64,000 nucleotides of DNA from Sphingomonas sp. 1F27F7B (GCF_005503355.1 NZ_SCMK01000011.1:97706-161705); one strand, 5' to 3'. Shown: positions 1 through 8,293, counted from the first letter of the stretch. Numbers and translations: made by a program. Notes: generated by a model from the sequence alone, not told the origin.

Positions 1-694
1 TAAGACGACGCTGGCGGTGAACCTGGCCTGGGCCTCCGCCACCCTGTCCGCCCGCCGCACCCTGTTATGGGACCTCGATCCCCAGGCCGCCGCCACTTTC
101 CTCGTCGAGCCGCAGGGCAAGACCCGCGACCAGGCCCAGGCGATCTTCACCAAGGACGTGGCGCCCGCCAAGCTGATCCAGCATACCGGAATCGAGCGGC
201 TCGACCTGATCGGCGCCGACACCTCGCTGCGTGGTCTCGACCTGACCTTTCACGAACTCGACAAGAAGAAACGGCTGGCCAAGCTGCTCGGCGAGCTCGA
301 CAAGGCCTATGATCGGATGCTGCTCGATTGCCCGCCCGGCCTGACCGAGACGAGCGAGCAGGTGATGCGCGCCGCCGACCTGATCGTCGTGCCGGTGATC
401 CCCTCCCCGCTCTCCACCCGCGCCTTCGAGGAAGTCTCCGCGCATCTTGCCCGCAAGGGAGGCAAGGTGCCGCTGATGCCGGTCCATTCAATGGTCGATC
501 GCCGGCGGAAACTCCATGCCGAGGCAGTCGCCGCGCATCCCGACTGGCCGGTGATCCCGATGGCCAGCATCGTCGAGGCGATGAGCGTGCATCGTGCCGC
601 GGTAGGCGCCTATGCGCCGCGCACTCCGGGCGCCCAGGCCTTTGCCGGGCTGTGGCAAGCGATCGAGCGCCGGTTGACGGGCAAGAAGCGTTGA
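1..694 (+). CDS. ParA/MinD-type P-loop ATPase (5' partial)
   Basis: The gene enters the window already inside its Walker A motif: codons from base 2 read K-T-T-L-A-V-N-L-A, so the start and the glycine-rich half of the P-loop lie upstream. The visible ~230 residues contain LLWDLDPQAAAT (the switch-I region of ParA proteins) and LLDCPPGLT (Walker B, in a segment after 'AYDRM'). ParA-type ATPases bind DNA or membrane as ATP dimers and position chromosomes, plasmids or protein complexes. No ParB partner is visible here, so an orphan role is possible. Its TGA stop overlaps the TTG start of aat (TTGA), which suggests co-transcription. A GTG at base 17 is not the true start because it lies inside the P-loop. 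Confidence 0.85.
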   Translation, partial: KTTLAVNLAWASATLSARRTLLWDLDPQAAATFLVEPQGKTRDQAQAIFTKDVAPAKLIQHTGIERLDLIGADTSLRGLDLTFHELDKKKRLAKLLGELDKAYDRMLLDCPPGLTETSEQVMRAADLIVVPVIPSPLSTRAFEEVSAHLARKGGKVPLMPVHSMVDRRRKLHAEAVAAHPDWPVIPMASIVEAMSVHRAAVGAYAPRTPGAQAFAGLWQAIERRLTGKKR

Positions 695-1446
695 GCCGCG
701 CCCAGCCGCCCCAGCAGGAGCTGGATCCGGACCTGGTGCTGCGCGCCTATGCCATGGGCGTCTTTCCCATGGCCGACCATCGCAGCGCGGCCAGCGTCTA
801 TTGGGTCGAGCCCAAGCTGCGCGGCGTGCTGCCGCTGGACGGCTTCCACTTTTCCCGCTCGCTCAGGAAGCTCATCCAGGCGGGCCGTTTCCGGCTGACC
901 GTCGATGCCGCATTCGAGCGGATCATCCGGCTTTGCGCCGAATCCGCCGCCGACCGGCCGGATACCTGGATCAACGGCCCGATCGAGCGGGTCTTCCTCG
1001 AGCTGCACCGCCGCGGCTTCGCCCATTCGCTCGAATGCTGGGACGGCGAGACGCTCGGCGGCGGGCTATATGGCCTGGCGCTGGGCCGGGCATTTTTCGG
1101 GGAATCGATGGTCACGCGGATCCCCAATGCCTCGAAGGTCGCGTTCGCGCATCTCGTCGCACGGCTCAGGGCCGGCGGGTTCATGCTGCTGGACTGCCAG
1201 TTCATCACCGAGCATCTGACCACGCTCGGCGCGGTCGAGATTCCGCGCGACGATTATGTGGCGTTGCTGGCTGGCGCGCTGGGCGAGTCGGCGGCCGGGC
1301 TCTCGGCGGGCACACCTTCGGTTGACGGCGACTTCTTCGCGCTCGACGCATTGCCCGATCCGTTGCCGCCCGCCGCAGGCGCCGGCACCGTGTCGGGCCC
1401 GCTGTCGCGGAAGGTCATCGCGCAGCTCTTGGGCCAGACATCGTAG
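691..1446 (+). CDS. aat: Leucyl/phenylalanyl-tRNA--protein transferase
   Basis: The 251-residue product transfers Leu or Phe from aminoacyl-tRNA to N-terminal Lys/Arg of proteins, tagging them for ClpS/ClpAP degradation (N-degron pathway). Family motifs are present: AYAMGVFPMADH near the N-terminus, TWINGPIERVF, the conserved GLYGLALGRAFFGESM followed by NASKVAFAHL, and LLDCQFITEHLTTLGA. The TTG start at 691 is chosen because it begins the conserved domain and overlaps the TGA of the upstream ParA gene. The C-terminus ends in a family-like IAQLLGQTS. The last ~190 bp overlap, in antisense, the 3' end of the DUF2155 gene on the other strand. Length is normal for the family. Confidence 0.95.
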   Translation: MSRAQPPQQELDPDLVLRAYAMGVFPMADHRSAASVYWVEPKLRGVLPLDGFHFSRSLRKLIQAGRFRLTVDAAFERIIRLCAESAADRPDTWINGPIERVFLELHRRGFAHSLECWDGETLGGGLYGLALGRAFFGESMVTRIPNASKVAFAHLVARLRAGGFMLLDCQFITEHLTTLGAVEIPRDDYVALLAGALGESAAGLSAGTPSVDGDFFALDALPDPLPPAAGAGTVSGPLSRKVIAQLLGQTS

Positions 1447-1913
1447 ATCGGATGCTGGACCACGTTGAGCGCCGGGCGCTCTGCGAACAGCCAGCCCGAA
1501 TGGACGCGGTGCCATTGCTTGTCGAGCTCGAGCACGTCGACCTGGACGAAGGCGCCGGTGAGCTGATCCGCTTCCCAGGGCGCCGTCCTGTCACAGGCCT
1601 TGAGGCGGACGATCACGTCGCCGATCCGCACCGCCTGGCCCGGCTTCATCTTGAACTCGCGCGCTTCGCCGTTGCGCTTGTTGAGGATGCCGAGCACCGC
1701 GACGCGATCCTTCATCGGCGTGGCGGCGGCATCCTCGATCGCCTTGCCGTCGCGATCGACCGTGATCACATCGGCCGCCTTGTCCGAATCGCCGCCGCTG
1801 GTGACGACTTCGTCCGAAACCGTCTTGTTCGTGGGACCGCTGCCGCCGCCCGAGCAGGCACCGAGGGCGAGCAACAGCCCGGCCGCAGCGGCTCCGGCGC
1901 GGCGACGGATCAT
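1254..1913 (-). CDS. DUF2155 family lipoprotein
   Basis: The 219-residue protein begins with a lipoprotein signal peptide (LLLALGAC, lipobox cysteine about residue 20), then a Gly/Ser-rich linker and a DUF2155 domain (roughly residues 70-160), recognisable by VAVLGILNKRNG, RIGDVIVRLKAC and HPIYDVWPKSC. DUF2155 proteins are found in alphaproteobacteria; their function is not established. The start ATG at 1913 overlaps the stop of the NDUFA12 gene (ATGA), so the two are co-transcribed leftward. After the domain there is a Ser/Pro/Ala-rich tail of about 55 residues ending SAPASNAT, which is encoded entirely antisense to the end of aat. Low complexity makes the tail hard to verify, but no earlier in-frame stop exists. 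Confidence 0.85.
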   Translation of the reverse strand: MIRRRAGAAAAGLLLALGACSGGGSGPTNKTVSDEVVTSGGDSDKAADVITVDRDGKAIEDAAATPMKDRVAVLGILNKRNGEAREFKMKPGQAVRIGDVIVRLKACDRTAPWEADQLTGAFVQVDVLELDKQWHRVHSGWLFAERPALNVVQHPIYDVWPKSCAMTFRDSGPDTVPAPAAGGNGSGNASSAKKSPSTEGVPAESPAADSPSAPASNAT

Positions 1914-2302
1914 GCGCCGGGGGTCCAGGCCTCGTAGTCGCCGGTGGCGCGGGCGCGGTGGCCGCCCTTCTCCAGCGCGCCGCTCGGACGATAGGCGAGC
2001 TGCGAGCCGGTCAGGTTCATCTCCGCCGGCTTTTCCCACGCCTTGGGCGCCGGAAGGGCCTGATCAGGCGCCGAATCGATCTGGTGGTGCAGCCAGCTGA
2101 ACCATTCGGGCGGCACCCGGCTCGCATCGTTCGAGCCGTTGTAGATCACCCAGCGGCGCGGAATGCCGTTGGGGTCCTGGCCGCCCTCGTAATAGACGTT
2201 GCCCAGATCGTCCTCGCCCACGCGCGTCTTGCCGCGCAGGCCCATCCAGGTGCCGAAGGTGGCGCCGTTCCACCAGGTGAAGGGATTGAGATTGAGACCC
2301 AT
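1910..2302 (-). CDS. NDUFA12 family complex I subunit
   Basis: The 130-residue protein is the alphaproteobacterial homologue of the mitochondrial complex I accessory subunit NDUFA12 (B17.2). The N-terminal WWNGATFGTWMGLRGKTRVG, the central VYYEGG and RRWVIYNGSNDASRVPPEW, and the following WLHHQID are the family hallmarks. It is expected to sit on the peripheral arm of NADH:ubiquinone oxidoreductase at the cytoplasmic face. As usual in this group it is encoded away from the nuo operon and directly upstream of the DUF2155 lipoprotein (4-bp ATGA overlap). A 38-bp gap separates it from DUF192, so the row from recX leftward may be read through. Confidence 0.95.
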   Translation of the reverse strand: MGLNLNPFTWWNGATFGTWMGLRGKTRVGEDDLGNVYYEGGQDPNGIPRRWVIYNGSNDASRVPPEWFSWLHHQIDSAPDQALPAPKAWEKPAEMNLTGSQLAYRPSGALEKGGHRARATGDYEAWTPGA

Positions 2303-2340
2303 GGGCGCGGATTAGCGAGGAGCGCGAGGAGAGGCAATCC

Positions 2341-2832
2341 TTACTGCTTGTCCCAGCGCACCTTGTCGCCCGCCCGGATGCCGAGCTTCGCCGAAAGGCC
2401 CGCATTGATCTCCAGCACCGCCGCCACCGGCTCGCCCGACTTCACGTTATCCTCCGAGAATGGCACCGCATTCTCACCGATCCGGGCGATCGTGCCGTCT
2501 CCGCGGATGAAGAGGATGTCGAGCGCAGTGGGCGTGTTCTTCATCCAAAAGCTCGCCTCGCGCGGCGGGCCGTCGGCCGGATAGGGCGCGAAGAGCATGC
2601 CGCCGTCCTGCGGGATGTTGGTGCGGAACATCAGCCCGCGCTCCTGCTCGGCCGTAGTGCGGGCGAGCTCGACATGGAAGACGCGCGGGCCATTGGCACT
2701 GTCGACCGTCACGTCGATCTTTCGCGCAGCCTGCACCGCGGCTGGCCGGGTCTCCGCCTCGCCCTGGCACGCACCCGAGACGAGCAGCACCGAAGCGGCG
2801 AGCGCCGCTCCCAATCCACGCAGGAACTTCAT
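2341..2832 (-). CDS. DUF192 family secreted protein
   Basis: The 163-residue product begins with an N-terminal signal sequence (MKFLRGLGAALAASVLLVSG, then a Cys that could serve as a lipobox in VSGAC) followed by one DUF192 domain. Conserved elements are VELARTTAEQERGLMFR, GGMLFAPY, SFWMKNT and VLEINAGLSAKLGIRAGDKV. The family is widespread but has no firm biochemical function. The ATG at 2832 is chosen because it opens the signal peptide; it lies 4 bp downstream of the stop of the cold-shock gene, so the two are one transcription unit. A longer reading frame upstream only overlaps the cold-shock gene. Confidence 0.9.
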   Translation of the reverse strand: MKFLRGLGAALAASVLLVSGACQGEAETRPAAVQAARKIDVTVDSANGPRVFHVELARTTAEQERGLMFRTNIPQDGGMLFAPYPADGPPREASFWMKNTPTALDILFIRGDGTIARIGENAVPFSEDNVKSGEPVAAVLEINAGLSAKLGIRAGDKVRWDKQ

Positions 2833-2836
2833 CGTC

Positions 2837-3421
2837 TCAGCCGGTCCTTTCGACCGCCACGGCGAGCGGCCCCTTTTCGCCATCGACGATGCGTGCGCTG
2901 AGCGACTGGCCGGGCTCGACCTCCTCGATCTCGGCGCGCCGCAACGTCTCCATATGGACGAATATATCGGCCGAGTCGGACTCACGCACTAGGAATCCAT
3001 AGCCCTTGAGGCGATTGAACCATTTCACCGTCACCGGCTCGAACGGGCCGGCAGTGGCGATCAGCTTCACCCGGTCGGCGCGCTCGGCCTGGCGCTTGGG
3101 CGCCTCGATCGCCTGGCTGAGGTCGATCGAGAGAATCTCGCGCGCCTGGAGGCCCCGCTGGCGCTGCACCGCCGTGCACTCCACGCGTGCGCCCTCGGGC
3201 AGCGAACGGCGGCCGTGATCCTGAAGCACGGTGAAGTGGATCAGGATGTCGCCCACGGCGGCGTCATCGGCGACGAGAAAGCCGAACCCCCGCGTAACGT
3301 CGAACCATTTCACGACACCGGCAAAGACCTGGCCTTCGTCCAGCTGGTCCTCGCCAATCCCCCCGTTATCGTTCGGCGTGTCTGTATAGTCGTTCTGCGC
3401 AACCTGTTGGTCAGCACGCAT
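2837..3421 (-). CDS. Double cold-shock-domain protein
   Basis: The 194-residue protein has two cold-shock domains. The first, about residues 32-98, has [19 protein letters not shown] and DILIHFTVL (RNP1/RNP2 motifs); the second, about 126-192, has [16 protein letters not shown] and DIFVHMETL. Two-domain CSPs of this type are typical of alphaproteobacteria and bind single-stranded RNA/DNA as stationary-phase or cold-stress RNA chaperones. The start ATG has a purine-rich GGGGGAACAGGAA immediately upstream. The gap to recX (3422-3495) includes a short palindrome ATGGTATTTTCCAT. DUF192 follows after 4 bp. Confidence 0.93.
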   Translation of the reverse strand: MRADQQVAQNDYTDTPNDNGGIGEDQLDEGQVFAGVVKWFDVTRGFGFLVADDAAVGDILIHFTVLQDHGRRSLPEGARVECTAVQRQRGLQAREILSIDLSQAIEAPKRQAERADRVKLIATAGPFEPVTVKWFNRLKGYGFLVRESDSADIFVHMETLRRAEIEEVEPGQSLSARIVDGEKGPLAVAVERTG

Positions 3422-3495
3422 TTCCTGTTCCCCCGAACGGTCACATTAACATGGTATTTTCCATAAATGGAATTGCCTTTGTCGCCGATCTGGCA

Positions 3496-4032
3496 TCAAG
3501 CGCCGCCAAGCGTGATTTCCGGGTCGTCCCCCGGCGCCATGCGGACGATCGCGCGGGCCAGTTCCGGCGCATGCCCGGCACGGATCATCGCCGCCATCTG
3601 CTTCTCCTGGAGCGGCCGGTCGGCCGCTTCTCGGGCATAGGGCCCGATGCGCCTGCGCCGGGCAAAGGCGATTGCGCTCGCGAGCCCATCGGCCTCGATC
3701 ACGGGCGCGAGCGCGGCCGCATCCTCTTCCTCGACCCCGGCGAACCGCAGCGCTTCGCGCACCCGGCGCGCGCCCAATCCGCGCCGCGCCATCGCCCCGG
3801 CCTTGGATTCGGCATAGAGACGGTCGTCGACATAGCCGAGTTCGGCCATGCGCTGGGCCAAAGCATCGGGATCGGGGGATTTTTCTCCCGCCCAGCCGCG
3901 CTCGCGCAGCTTTCGGGACAGATAGGCCGCAAGTTTGGCCCTTGTCGTAGCGTAACGTTCGACATAGCGGAGCGCATGACGCTCCAGATCGGCGCCATTC
4001 AGCGGTGGTAGGGGGCGTCTCGGGACTGGCAT
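3496..4032 (-). CDS. recX: RecX family regulatory protein
   Basis: The 178-residue, mostly helical protein shows the RecX repeat signature: ALRYVERYATTRAKLAAYL followed by RKLRERGW, AQRMAELGYVDDRLYAES, ARRGLGARRVREALRFAGV, and a degenerate third repeat. RecX binds within the RecA filament groove and inhibits RecA recombinase and coprotease activity. The ATG at 4032 (MPVPRRPLPPLN) is preferred; an in-frame start 22 codons earlier adds only a basic low-information extension. recA is not nearby, which is common in alphaproteobacteria. The gene heads the leftward row, with the cold-shock gene next after 74 bp. Confidence 0.88.
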   Translation of the reverse strand: MPVPRRPLPPLNGADLERHALRYVERYATTRAKLAAYLSRKLRERGWAGEKSPDPDALAQRMAELGYVDDRLYAESKAGAMARRGLGARRVREALRFAGVEEEDAAALAPVIEADGLASAIAFARRRRIGPYAREAADRPLQEKQMAAMIRAGHAPELARAIVRMAPGDDPEITLGGA

Positions 4033-4152
4033 GCGCCATGATTGTGCCACACTGGCAACCGATTTTGAACGACAGCGCGTAGCAGAGGCTAGCCTCAAAA
4101 ATTCGTCGTGGGGGCACGACGTTGGCTACCACGCAGGGGCACGGAATAAAGA

Positions 4153-5925
4153 ATGGTATTGGACGTTACGGGATCGCTCGAGGCAGAAAAGGAAGCGGGA
4201 ACGCTCGCGCCTACGCCTACCGATGACAGCCTGCCGCGTCGCCTCGCGGACTTCGAAACGCTGGGCGAAGCGCTCGACTATGCCGCAAGGGGCAAGCGCG
4301 GGCTCAATTTCCACGATGCGCGCGGCAACCTCGTGCGTCCCTATCCCTTTGCGGAGCTGCGCGAGGATGCGCTGAAACAGGCCTGGCGCCTGATCGCCGC
4401 GGGCGTGAAGCCCGAGGACCGCATCGCGCTGATCGCGGAGACGGGCGCCGAATTCGCCTCGCTGTTCTTCGGCGTGATCTATGCCGGTGCCTGGCCGGTG
4501 CCGCTGCCGCTGCCGACCAGCTTCGGCGGCGCCCAGTCGTATATCGACCAGCTCACTGTCCAGTTGCAGAGCTGCGACCCCTCGATGCTGCTCTTCCCGC
4601 CCGAGATCGGCGCGATGTGCGCCGAGGCCGCGCGCGGTCGCGGCGTGTCGGGCATGGACTGGTCCGAGTTCGTCCAGCGCGACGCGACCCCGACAACGCT
4701 GCCCGAAGCCAAATCGAGCGACATCGCCTATCTGCAATATTCGAGCGGCTCGACGCGTTTCCCGCACGGCGTGGTGATCACGCACCATGCGCTGCTCAAC
4801 AATCTGGCGGCGCACAGCCACGGCATGCACGTGACCGATGGCGACCGCTGTGTCTCCTGGCTGCCCTGGTACCATGACATGGGCCTGGTCGGCTGCCTGC
4901 TCTCGGTCGTCGCCAACCAGGTCTCGACCGACTATCTGAAGACCGAGGATTTCGCCCGGCGCCCGCTCGCCTGGCTCGACCTGATCAGCCGCAACCAGGG
5001 CAACACGCTCAGCTATTCGCCGACTTTCGGCTACGACATCTGCGCCCGCCGCATGTCGAGCCAGACCAAGGCCAGCGAGCGCTTCGACCTGAGCCGCTGG
5101 CGCGTCGCCGGCAACGGCGCCGACATGATCCGCCCGGACGTGATGCAGTCGTTCGTCGACGCCTTCGCCGATGCCGGCTTCAAGGCCACCGCCTTCCTGC
5201 CGAGCTACGGCCTGGCGGAGGCCACCCTCGCCGTCTCGATCATGCCGCCGGGCGAAGGCATCATGGTCGAGCTGGTCGAGGAAACCCAGCTCTCGGGCGG
5301 CGAAGTCGCCCGGGGTGATCGCCCGCAGCGCTTCCGCGCGATCGTCAATTGCGGGGTGCCCGCGCGCGACATGACGATCGAGATCCGCGAGGAAGACGGC
5401 ACGCCGCTTCCCGAGAAGGCGATCGGCAAGGTCTGGTGCAAGGGCCCGAGCGTGATGGTCGGCTATTTCCGCGACCAGGAAGCGACCGACGCCTGCCTGA
5501 AGGACGGTTGGCTCGACACCGGCGACATGGGCTATATTTCCGACGGCTATATCTACATCGTCGGCCGCGCCAAGGACATGATCATCATCAACGGCAAGAA
5601 CCATTGGCCCCAGGACATCGAATGGGCCGTGGAACAGCTGCCGGCGTTCAAGCAGGGTGATGTCGCCGCCTTCGCGATCACCACGCCGGGCGGCGAGGAG
5701 ACGCCGGCGGTGCTGGTCCAGTGCCGCACCTCGGACGAGCAGGAGCGCCTGCGCCTGCGCGACGAGATTCGCGAGCGCGTCCGCTCGGTGACGGGCATGA
5801 ACTGCGTGATCGAGCTCGTCCCGCCGCGCACGCTGCCGCGCACCAGCTCGGGCAAGCTCAGCCGCGCCAAGGCGCGCAACCTCTATCTCAACGGCGAGAT
5901 CAAGCCCTACGCGCTGGCCGCGTAA
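4153..5925 (+). CDS. Fatty acyl-AMP ligase (FAAL)
   Basis: The 590-residue adenylate-forming enzyme activates fatty acids as acyl-AMP. The A3 P-loop reads LQYSSGSTRFPHGVVITH, followed by CVSWLPWYHDMGLVG; A5-A8 elements are SYGLAEATLAVS, GWLDTGDMGYISDGYIYIVG and AKDMIIINGKNHWPQDIE, and the C-terminal PRTSSGKLSRAKAR carries the catalytic lysine. The NGKNHWPQDIE form is the FAAL rather than acyl-CoA-ligase version, so acyl groups would go to an acyl carrier protein. No PKS, NRPS or carrier-protein gene is adjacent, so its partner is elsewhere. The ATG at 4153 has only a weak purine tract (GGAATAAAG). A strong hairpin follows the stop. Confidence 0.9.
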   Translation: MVLDVTGSLEAEKEAGTLAPTPTDDSLPRRLADFETLGEALDYAARGKRGLNFHDARGNLVRPYPFAELREDALKQAWRLIAAGVKPEDRIALIAETGAEFASLFFGVIYAGAWPVPLPLPTSFGGAQSYIDQLTVQLQSCDPSMLLFPPEIGAMCAEAARGRGVSGMDWSEFVQRDATPTTLPEAKSSDIAYLQYSSGSTRFPHGVVITHHALLNNLAAHSHGMHVTDGDRCVSWLPWYHDMGLVGCLLSVVANQVSTDYLKTEDFARRPLAWLDLISRNQGNTLSYSPTFGYDICARRMSSQTKASERFDLSRWRVAGNGADMIRPDVMQSFVDAFADAGFKATAFLPSYGLAEATLAVSIMPPGEGIMVELVEETQLSGGEVARGDRPQRFRAIVNCGVPARDMTIEIREEDGTPLPEKAIGKVWCKGPSVMVGYFRDQEATDACLKDGWLDTGDMGYISDGYIYIVGRAKDMIIINGKNHWPQDIEWAVEQLPAFKQGDVAAFAITTPGGEETPAVLVQCRTSDEQERLRLRDEIRERVRSVTGMNCVIELVPPRTLPRTSSGKLSRAKARNLYLNGEIKPYALAA

Positions 5926-6274
5926 GGCCGGGCATTTCCCCTCCCTCCGGGGAGGGGAATCCCTGCACGGACGCGCCCCGAGCGCCCTCCCGAAGTCCAG
6001 GAAGTCTGGACTTGGGAGACCGTTCCTCCCCCGCCGCAGCAAGCATCCGTCGCACATGCATGCGCCCCCGCAATGAGATGGCGTGGCGCGTTCTAATTTT
6101 CCTAAAAGAATCAATATTATGACAGGCGTCTTGCATGACCCTTCGAGGCCAGCAGACGAAATCCCGCCTTGCGATGGCCAGCCTTGCGGCCTCTACCTTC
6201 GTCATGCCGCCCCCGGGCTTGATCGGCGATAGGCTCCAACCAGTTCAGGATGATGCCCGGCTTCCACCAAAGCC
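5926..6274. other. Intergenic region, no gene seen
   Basis: These 349 bp separate the acyl-AMP ligase from the convergent TetR gene. They hold the hairpin at 5936-5959, then sequence with no credible coding frame. There is a small AT-rich patch around 6093-6121 (ending in AATATTATG). Short reading frames here are GC-driven shadows. I see no RNA gene. Confidence 0.6.
5936..5959 (+). terminator. GC-rich hairpin after the acyl-AMP ligase gene
   Basis: Perfect 9-bp inverted repeat TTCCCCTCC / GGAGGGGAA with a 6-nt loop, 11 bp after the stop codon. There is no T-run, so it may be a Rho-assisted or 3'-stabilising hairpin, or a dispersed intergenic repeat. Confidence 0.5.
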
Positions 6275-6844
6275 CTATGACCATCCCCCGATCACCCGAT
6301 CGATGATCGCGTCGTCGCCGGGGATCTGCCTGTCCAGCATCAGCATCGCCAGGCCGTGCGCGCAGGACCAGGCGTGGAAGGCGATCGCATCGGCATCGCC
6401 GCCATGCTGGGCCGCCGCGGCGCGGGCATTCTCCTTGAGGAAGGCCATCGCGCCGTCCTCATGCGACAATGCCATGGAATCCATGTCCGGATTGGCGAAG
6501 ATCAGCCGGAACAGCGCCGGATTGGCCAGCGCGAAGCGGACATAGGCGGCGCCCGTCGCCGCGAAGCCCGCCTTGCCGCCCCCTGCCCGCGCCGCCGCTT
6601 CGTGCTGCACGTCCGACAGGCGCCGCAGCCCCTCCCCCGCCAGCGCGGTCATCAGCGCCTTCTTGTCCGGAAAGTGCCGATAGAGCGCCGTCGCGCTCAC
6701 TCCCACGGCACGGGCGATCTCGCGGAGCCCGAGATCGTCGGCGGTGCGCGTCTCGAGCAATTTCAGCCCGGCTTCGAGCGCCGCCACACGCAGATCGCCG
6801 TGATGATAGGCCTTGCCACCCTCGGATGTTGACACTGTTACCAT
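6275..6844 (-). CDS. TetR family transcriptional regulator (WHG-type C-terminus)
   Basis: The 189-residue protein has an N-terminal TetR helix-turn-helix (about residues 15-65: LGLREIARAVGVSATALYRH then FPDKKALM). The C-terminal ligand/dimerisation domain, with FALANPALFRLIFANPDMD and HAWSCAHGLAMLMLDRQIP, resembles the TetR WHG-type C-terminal domain. It is divergently transcribed from a carotenoid/stilbene-cleaving oxygenase with only 44 bp between the start codons, the arrangement expected for a local repressor responding to the enzyme's substrate or product. A 21-bp imperfect palindrome lies in the gap. The ATG at 6842-6844 is the only sensible start. Confidence 0.9.
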   Translation of the reverse strand: MVTVSTSEGGKAYHHGDLRVAALEAGLKLLETRTADDLGLREIARAVGVSATALYRHFPDKKALMTALAGEGLRRLSDVQHEAAARAGGGKAGFAATGAAYVRFALANPALFRLIFANPDMDSMALSHEDGAMAFLKENARAAAAQHGGDADAIAFHAWSCAHGLAMLMLDRQIPGDDAIIDRVIGGWS

Positions 6845-6858
6845 TTGCTCGCTATGTG
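6829..6858 (+). promoter_or_regulatory. Possible sigma70-type promoter of the oxygenase gene
   Basis: TTGACA at 6829-6834 and TATGTG at 6853-6858 are separated by 18 bp. The -10 element overlaps the candidate TetR operator, and the -35 lies within the first codons of tetR. This is a by-eye match only. Confidence 0.35.
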
Positions 6859-6873
6859 AACATCGTCAACATA
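6853..6873. promoter_or_regulatory. Candidate TetR operator
   Basis: A 21-bp imperfect palindrome (outer arms TATGT / ACATA, inner AC / GT) sits between the divergent tetR and oxygenase starts. A second pair, ATGTTGAC (6826-6833) and GTCAACAT (6865-6872), overlaps it. Position and symmetry fit a TetR-dimer site; binding is inferred. Confidence 0.45.
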
Positions 6874-6888
6874 GCCCTGGAGGCGACA

Positions 6889-8253
6889 ATGGCAAGCGCG
6901 ATCGCACTGGACGACACGACCGATCACCCCTTCCTCACCGGCATCCACGCGCCGATGCGCGCCGAGCTGACCCTTACCGAGCTTCCGGTCACCGGCACGA
7001 TCCCCGCCGCGCTGAACGGCCAATATATGCGCATCGGCCCCAATCCGGTGAACCCGGACCCCAAGAGCTATCACTGGTTCATCGGCGACGGCATGGTCCA
7101 CGGCCTGGCGATCCGCGACGGGAAGGCACGATGGTATCGCAACCGCTGGATCCGCTCGGCCGCAGTCGCCGCGGCGCTGGGCGAGTCTCCCGCTCCGGGG
7201 CCGCGCCATGGCCGCTTCGACACGGTGAACACCAATGTCGTCGAGATCGCCGGCAAGATCCTCGCCCTGGTCGAGGCGGGCAGCACGCCGGTCGCCCTCT
7301 CCCGCGACATGGAGGCCCAGTCCTATACCGATTTCGGCGGCACGCTGGCCGGCAGCTTCACCGCCCATCCGCACCGCGATCCGCTGACCGGCGAGCAGCA
7401 TGCGATCACCTATGCGGCGATGGTTCCCGATACCGTGCACCACGTCGTCCTCTCTCCCGAAGGCAAGGTGATCCGCGAGGAGCCGATCGCGGTGGCGCAC
7501 GGCCCCTCGATCCACGACTGCGCCATCACCGCGCGCTTCGTGGTGGTGCTGGACCTGCCGGTGACCTTCTCGCTCGAGACGGCGATGCAGGGCCGCGGCT
7601 TCCCCTATCGCTGGAATCCCGAGCATCGCGCCCGGATCGGCCTGTTGCCGCGTGGCGGCCGGGGCGACGAGACGATCTGGATCGAAATCGACCCCTGCTA
7701 CATCTTCCACACCCTCAACGCCCATGACCTGCCCGATGGCCGGGTGGTGCTCGATGCCGTGAGCTACGACACCATGTTCGCCGGCGAGCCAGGCGGCCCC
7801 GACCAGAGTCCGCGCGGTCTCGAGCGCTTCGTCCTCGATCCCGTGGCGCGCACCGCCGAGCGACGCATCCTCGACGCCGCCCCCCAGGAATTCCCCCGCC
7901 CCGACGAGCGGCGCTTCGGCCAGCCCCATCGCCATGCCTATACGATCGCGCTGCCCGAGAACGGCTTCGCCATCGCCGGGACGCGGCTCTACAAGCACGA
8001 CCTGGAGACAGGTACCCGCGAGGTGCACGACTTCGGCGAAGGCCGGCATCCGGGCGAGTTCGTCTTCGTTCCCGCCGCGCCGGACGCCGCCGAGGACGAG
8101 GGCTGGCTGATCGGCCTGGTCGTCGACCTGCCGAACGAGACGACCGACCTGGCGATCCTCGATGCACGCGACTTCGCGGGGGCACCGGTGGCGAGCATCC
8201 GCCTGCCCCACCGCGTGCCGCCGGGCTTTCATGGCAACTGGATCACGGGTTGA
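6889..8253 (+). CDS. Carotenoid oxygenase family protein (lignostilbene dioxygenase-like)
   Basis: The 454-residue enzyme belongs to the carotenoid cleavage/stilbene dioxygenase superfamily (RPE65 fold), which uses a non-haem Fe(II) held by four histidines. The candidate ligands are the His in FTAHPHRD, in SIHDCAIT, in IFHTLNAHD and near the C-terminus in GFHGNW. The N-terminal NGQYMRIGPNPVNPDP and HWFIGDGMVHGL are family hallmarks. Sphingomonads carry lignostilbene dioxygenases of this family, so a stilbene or apocarotenoid substrate is plausible, but the exact one cannot be read. The ATG at 6889 has a GGAGG Shine-Dalgarno 6 bp upstream. Control by the divergent TetR is likely. Confidence 0.9.
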   Translation: MASAIALDDTTDHPFLTGIHAPMRAELTLTELPVTGTIPAALNGQYMRIGPNPVNPDPKSYHWFIGDGMVHGLAIRDGKARWYRNRWIRSAAVAAALGESPAPGPRHGRFDTVNTNVVEIAGKILALVEAGSTPVALSRDMEAQSYTDFGGTLAGSFTAHPHRDPLTGEQHAITYAAMVPDTVHHVVLSPEGKVIREEPIAVAHGPSIHDCAITARFVVVLDLPVTFSLETAMQGRGFPYRWNPEHRARIGLLPRGGRGDETIWIEIDPCYIFHTLNAHDLPDGRVVLDAVSYDTMFAGEPGGPDQSPRGLERFVLDPVARTAERRILDAAPQEFPRPDERRFGQPHRHAYTIALPENGFAIAGTRLYKHDLETGTREVHDFGEGRHPGEFVFVPAAPDAAEDEGWLIGLVVDLPNETTDLAILDARDFAGAPVASIRLPHRVPPGFHGNWITG

Positions 8254-8293
8254 TTGCAAATCCTCGCCTCGCGGCAAGGATAGCCCCCTGACC

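Noticed and set aside
4126..6114. A 662-codon - strand open frame opposite the acyl-AMP ligase
   Set aside because: Shadow frame; the + strand carries all adenylate-forming motifs.
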